From assembly GCA_902825965.1 (NCBI GenBank), contig CADEDA010000002.1:186001-250000 (forward strand): a stretch of DNA of 64,000 nt, written 5' to 3'. The DNA is from an uncultured Gemmatimonadota bacterium. GTDB lineage: Bacteria > Gemmatimonadota > Gemmatimonadetes > Gemmatimonadales > Gemmatimonadaceae. Under the pieces are notes generated by a model. That model was not told the origin of the DNA. It made no database searches and saw nothing but the letters and a program-made list of their open reading frames with translations. Shown piece by piece: positions 60,483 to 64,000 of this stretch. The position numbers and the translations under genes are program-made. The stretch's first letter is position 1. The number at the start of each line of letters is the position of its first letter.

Positions 60483-63388
60483 TGGCCGATCCTCAGTCCG
60501 ACGCGCCAGAGTATCCCGGGCGAACGGTCCGCGAGTCGTTCCCCGAAGTTGGGGTTCACGACGAGCGGGATGGTGGTCACACCCGTGAGCGGGTTGGTGG
60601 TGAGCGTGCCGGTACGATCGACCAGCACCAGCGCGCGGTCGATCGGGCCCCGTGTCTGCGCGAGCACGTCGAGCGCGTCCACCACGAGTGCGACGCGTCC
60701 GAGGCGCAGGTCGGCCAGCCGGAACGCCGCACGGAGGTCCAGCGAGGTGCTCCACTCGGCGCGGCAGGAGTTGCGGGCCGCCAGGGCCCCTGATTGCCGG
60801 CGCAGGCAATCCCACTCGTCGAGCAGTGGCGCGATCCCGGTCATCGCGGGATCGATGAAGGCCGGATCGTTGCTGCCGTCGCCGTCGCCGTTGGCATCCA
60901 CGCCGTCGCGGAACCCCGGCGTGAAGGCAGCGCCCGACCGCATGCGGAACACCGCACCCAACCGCATCGCGGCCGAGGCGCCGGCACTCCATTCGGCGGC
61001 CACCAGGATGCGCTGCGGCGCATCGACGTCGGCCCGCCCCTCGGCCCAGTCACCGGTGCCGGTGGTGGAGGGGAACGGTGACAGCCCCTGCGTGAGGGTC
61101 CCCGCGAGGTTGTCCGTCGTCTGGGCCAGCGTGTAGTTGAGGGCGAAGCTGAGTCCCCGTTCAGTGACCCGGTCGATGCCGACGGACACCGCGGAGAACT
61201 CCGAGAAGCCGGTGGACTCGAGCGCGTGGACCGCATCGAATCCGGCGAAGCGGCGGTTGGCACCGGGCTGTGCGACGACCAGCGCCCCCACCTGCTGCAG
61301 CGCGCCGAAGAGCGGACGGCCGTACTGGTCGGTTCCCGATGCGGTCGCGGGGAGGTTCAGGTCACGCCGCCGCGAGAGGAAGTCGGTGTAGCGATAGACG
61401 CCGCTGGTGTAGGCGCTCCAGCCACCGAAACTGCGCAGCAGACGCAGCGCGGCGCGGCGCGTGCGCGGACCCTCGTACTCCGGACCGAGGAGCGAGAGCG
61501 CCGTGCCGGACACGGGGGCAGCCGTCGTCGTGGGCGCCGCGGGCCAGCTCCCGAGTGTTCCCACGCCGTAGCGCGCGGTGAGGCCGCGGTCGCGCATCAA
61601 CGCCTCCGCCAGGGCCGCGCGGTCCGGCAGCTCGGTGAACGTGCCGGCGCCGCCCTCGAGCACCCACGCGCGTTCGCTGCCGATGTCCCAGCGGAATCCG
61701 AGTCGCGGGGAGACCCGCGAGTACGTGTTCTTGCGCTCCGGGACATCGAGACCGGTGGCGGTCGCCCAGGCACCGTTTTCCTCGAGACTGGTCGCCGGGT
61801 AGCGCATGACATCGGAGCGCAGGCCGAGCGTGACCTCGAGTCCGCTGGTCACGCGCCACACGTCCTGGATGAACAGCGCACTCTCCGTGGTCCGGAACGC
61901 GACCGCCGGCGGCGCCTCGACGCCGTACCATGCCCCGGCCAGCGCCTGGAAGTCCGCCGCGTCGCCGAACCGGTAGCTCCCGCCCAGTGCGCCGAGGCTG
62001 GTCTCCTCGCGATGGGTGGCGACGGCAAGGCCGGCCTTCACCCGGTGGGCGCCGAACGCCCCGTGCAGCATCGCGGTGACCCGCGGTGTCGCGCGCGACT
62101 CCTCGAACGGTTCCTCGGTGGCGGCGCCGAACGTGATGCCACGGGCGGCGATCGTCGTCGCGGGGAGCACGGGCGCGAGGGACTCGCTGTCGTTCACGTC
62201 GCCGGACACGCGCAGCTCGGCGGCATAGCGTGGCGAGAGCCGCGCCAGCACGTTCAGCGCGAACTGCGCGCCGAGCGCCTCGTAGCGCGACCCGAGTGCC
62301 GCCTGGTCGGACCCGAGCAGCGGCGGATTGGCGCGCACGAGACGCGAAGCCGCACTGCGCAGCGTGATCGCGAGCCGATCGCCCTGCTGCCAGTCGAACC
62401 GTCCCCACGCGCTCCAGCGCTGCTCGAGCTGCAGCGGCTCGGCCGTATACGCATCGAGCGCAGTACCGTGCACCGTCCCGGCGACCTGCGCGATCTGCTG
62501 GCCCAGGGCGTCCGTAGCGGGGAACCAGGCCGGCGCGGCGATCTCACTGCGTTGGTAGTCCACGCCGACGGTCGCGTAGGCCGTGTCGCGCTGGAGTGCG
62601 CCGCCGATCGCGAGCGCCGCGCCGTAGTTCGCCGTCCCGCCCTCGAGCGTGGACCGCCAGTCGCCGTTCCCGCCGGCGCGCAGCGCGTGGGCGCGCAGTC
62701 CCACGCCGGTGCCACCGACTTCCGTGTCGAAGCCAAGGCCCCCCGCCGCCACATTCGCCATCGCGCGCAGCGGCGCCGCGAGTGCGACCGTCTCCAGGCC
62801 GTTCGACCGTGGCAGGCCCAGGCTGCCGATGCGGGCGCCGTCCACCATCACATCGGTGTGGCGCCACGGCAGCCCCTCGATCCCACCCGCGTCGGCGAAC
62901 GGCGAGAGCCCCGCCGCGTCGGACAGCAGGCGGCGACCGCCGACGAGATCCGCATAGCCGCGCTCGGCGAGCCACGACAGCGGCTCGGAGGTCCGGCCGC
63001 GCGCGAGGACCGTGTCGATCGTGGTCACGGGCGGCGCTGCGGCCGCCAGGCGCAACGTCAGTTCGATCTCGCTGCCCGCCGACACCATCACGCCGGTATG
63101 CACGACGGGCCGGAATCCCACGGCCTCGGCCGAGACGTCGTAGGCGGCCGCGGCGATCAGGCCGAACCGGAAGAGCCCGTCCCGGCCCGTGACCGCGAAG
63201 CGCTCCGCGCCACTGGCGCGGTCCACGGCACGGATCTCCGCACTGGACACGGGGAGACCGCGCCCATCCACGACGCGGCCCGACAAGGCGCCGAACGTCA
63301 CACTCTGCCCGAGCACACGCGACGCAGGCACGGCAGAGGATGCCAGGAGGAGCGGCAGCAGCAGCCGGCGGAAACGCGATGACTTCAC
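60479..63388 (-). CDS. TonB-dependent receptor inside the EPS locus
   Basis: The 969-aa protein starts at GTG (GAGG eight bases upstream) with a signal peptide ending near RVLGQS. A CarboxypepD_reg domain covers about 30-115 ('GALSGRVVDGRGLPVSSAEI'). The plug region (about 135-250) is poorly conserved. A long barrel contains alternating aromatic/Gly strands ('VSPRLGFRWDIGSERAWV') and ends in VGLRIGQ. It lacks a SusD partner; instead a lipoprotein gene overlaps its stop. The end differs from the usual terminal Phe. It may import or export breakdown products of the polymer, an inference from context. Confidence 0.85.
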   Translation of the reverse strand: MKSSRFRRLLLPLLLASSAVPASRVLGQSVTFGALSGRVVDGRGLPVSSAEIRAVDRASGAERFAVTGRDGLFRFGLIAAAAYDVSAEAVGFRPVVHTGVMVSAGSEIELTLRLAAAAPPVTTIDTVLARGRTSEPLSWLAERGYADLVGGRRLLSDAAGLSPFADAGGIEGLPWRHTDVMVDGARIGSLGLPRSNGLETVALAAPLRAMANVAAGGLGFDTEVGGTGVGLRAHALRAGGNGDWRSTLEGGTANYGAALAIGGALQRDTAYATVGVDYQRSEIAAPAWFPATDALGQQIAQVAGTVHGTALDAYTAEPLQLEQRWSAWGRFDWQQGDRLAITLRSAASRLVRANPPLLGSDQAALGSRYEALGAQFALNVLARLSPRYAAELRVSGDVNDSESLAPVLPATTIAARGITFGAATEEPFEESRATPRVTAMLHGAFGAHRVKAGLAVATHREETSLGALGGSYRFGDAADFQALAGAWYGVEAPPAVAFRTTESALFIQDVWRVTSGLEVTLGLRSDVMRYPATSLEENGAWATATGLDVPERKNTYSRVSPRLGFRWDIGSERAWVLEGGAGTFTELPDRAALAEALMRDRGLTARYGVGTLGSWPAAPTTTAAPVSGTALSLLGPEYEGPRTRRAALRLLRSFGGWSAYTSGVYRYTDFLSRRRDLNLPATASGTDQYGRPLFGALQQVGALVVAQPGANRRFAGFDAVHALESTGFSEFSAVSVGIDRVTERGLSFALNYTLAQTTDNLAGTLTQGLSPFPSTTGTGDWAEGRADVDAPQRILVAAEWSAGASAAMRLGAVFRMRSGAAFTPGFRDGVDANGDGDGSNDPAFIDPAMTGIAPLLDEWDCLRRQSGALAARNSCRAEWSTSLDLRAAFRLADLRLGRVALVVDALDVLAQTRGPIDRALVLVDRTGTLTTNPLTGVTTIPLVVNPNFGERLADRSPGILWRVGLRIGQ

Positions 63389-63435
63389 GACGAGAACCTC
63401 ACCGGAGGGAACGACGGGATCCGAGACCGACCCAC

Positions 63436-64000
63436 TCAATGTAGACCGGACGATTCGGGGGGTGCACTGGTCGCGCCGCGTGCCCCCGCCGCCGCCAACC
63501 GGACCAGCTCGGGGAGGAATCCCTGGAACGGCGCCGGCGCGTGGACGGGACCGGGCGCGGGGATGAGGCAACCGGTCACGCAGGTCGCGGCCAGTTCGCG
63601 GATCCGGTCGAGTTCGGCCCGGTCGAAGGTCGTGGCGGCGTAGTGCGCATTCAGGAATCCCGCCACGGCCGCGACTTCGTTGGCGACGCCGACCTCGACC
63701 GCACGGAACGCCGCGAGGACAAATCGCACGAGGTCCTCGGACGGTGCCTGCCGCCCGCGTCCGATGCCGGCGTAGCCGATGCCGACGGCCTGCACCGCGT
63801 CGGCGCGCCAGAGGTTGGCGGCATCGACCAGTCCCTGCGCCTTGGGCGCCTGCCGCACGAGCGCCGGGAGTGCGTCGCGATACACGCGATGCCCGGTCGC
63901 GACGACGACGAGGTCGGCGTCGGCGAGCGCGGCGCCGAGGGCGTTGGTGAACACGCGATCGAGACCGAGGCGGCGGAGGTTCTGGTCGTCGGGCTTCACG
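63436..64000 (-). CDS. C-terminal part of a UDP-sugar dehydrogenase (WecC-like), truncated by window edge
   Basis: Only the last 187 codons are present and the 5' part lies beyond the right edge. The visible portion is the UDP-binding C-terminal domain of UDP-glucose/GDP-mannose dehydrogenases: ADADLVVVATGHRVYRD followed by QGLVDAANLWRAD. About 100 further residues follow ('GIGYAGIGRGRQAPSEDL', then a helical part with Cys-Val-Thr-Gly-Cys). This is longer than most family members. UDP-ManNAc dehydrogenase would be the natural next step after the wecB product, giving ManNAcA. The specificity cannot be decided from this fragment. Confidence 0.75.
   Translation of the reverse strand, partial: VKPDDQNLRRLGLDRVFTNALGAALADADLVVVATGHRVYRDALPALVRQAPKAQGLVDAANLWRADAVQAVGIGYAGIGRGRQAPSEDLVRFVLAAFRAVEVGVANEVAAVAGFLNAHYAATTFDRAELDRIRELAATCVTGCLIPAPGPVHAPAPFQGFLPELVRLAAAGARGATSAPPESSGLH

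Noticed and set aside
1-64000. tRNA, rRNA, CRISPR arrays, insertion sequences, integrases, riboswitches
   Set aside because: No cloverleaf with a CCA-type end, no repeat-spacer pattern, no transposase or integrase motif, and no riboswitch core was recognised by reading; a covariance-model scan would be needed to exclude small RNAs.

Overview
The window is a high-GC, gene-dense chromosomal segment. A SusC/SusD pair, several CarboxypepD_reg/TonB-type envelope proteins, a sortilin-like Asp-box protein, many GTG/TTG starts and 1-4 nt gene overlaps make a Gram-negative of the Gemmatimonadota type the best guess. This is inferred from gene content; there is no rRNA or marker phylogeny here. I see no tRNA, rRNA, CRISPR array, insertion sequence or phage gene.

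Region A (1-12.2 kb) is a nutrient-uptake and secreted-protein region. It holds the tail of a probable M14-like peptidase, a plug-only CarboxypepD_reg protein, a SusC/RagA TonB receptor, a SusD/RagB lipoprotein, a small lipoprotein, a two-PDZ periplasmic protein, a large Asp-box (BNR/VPS10-like) secreted protein and an acidic lipoprotein. Two long perfect hairpins act as bidirectional terminators between convergent genes.

Region B (12.3-28.8 kb) opens a very large exopolysaccharide (EPS) locus. It contains UDP-GlcNAc 2-epimerase (wecB), a family 2 glycosyltransferase, and a minus-strand operon of polysaccharide export protein, GNAT-like protein, acyl carrier protein (ACP), FkbH-like protein and VOC protein. 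It continues with a REC plus degenerate-GGDEF regulator, an AlgI/AlgJ-type acylation pair (MBOAT plus SGNH), a Wzz/BY-kinase, an NtrC-type regulator with its histidine kinase, and the priming sugar transferase, which has a candidate sigma-54 promoter.

Region C (28.8-33.6 kb) is the most striking part. Four overlapping genes encode a membrane-anchored SGNH protein, an MBOAT acyltransferase, an ACP and an acetoacetyl-CoA-synthetase-type AMP ligase. These are the same four functional classes as DltD, DltB, DltC and DltA, but the ligase belongs to another family. I read this as a Dlt-like system that puts a short acyl group, possibly acetoacetyl or 3-hydroxybutyryl, on the extracellular glycan.

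Region D (33.8-64 kb) holds the rest of the EPS machinery. It includes a GT39-like enzyme, a FemAB-type protein, a DegT aminotransferase, two polysaccharide deacetylases, three GT4 enzymes and one GT2 enzyme, a degenerate alkaline-phosphatase-fold protein, a DUF11/jelly-roll lipoprotein and two tandem SGNH proteins. It also includes an O-antigen-ligase/Wzy-type polymerase, a Wzx-type flippase, a methyltransferase, a PQQ-type sugar dehydrogenase fused to cytochrome c, and a carbamoyltransferase/SxtJ/DUF5989 set. The end holds a VanZ-domain protein, a TonB receptor/lipoprotein/deacetylase chain and the 3' part of a UDP-sugar dehydrogenase.

Together the genes cover precursor synthesis, priming, chain assembly, flipping, polymerisation, export and an unusually rich set of decorations: acylation by up to three routes, carbamoylation, methylation, deacetylation and possibly oxidation. 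They also include a two-component switch. FemAB and DUF3473-type deacetylase genes resemble those of exosortase/PEP-CTERM EPS loci, but no exosortase or PEP-CTERM substrate is visible.
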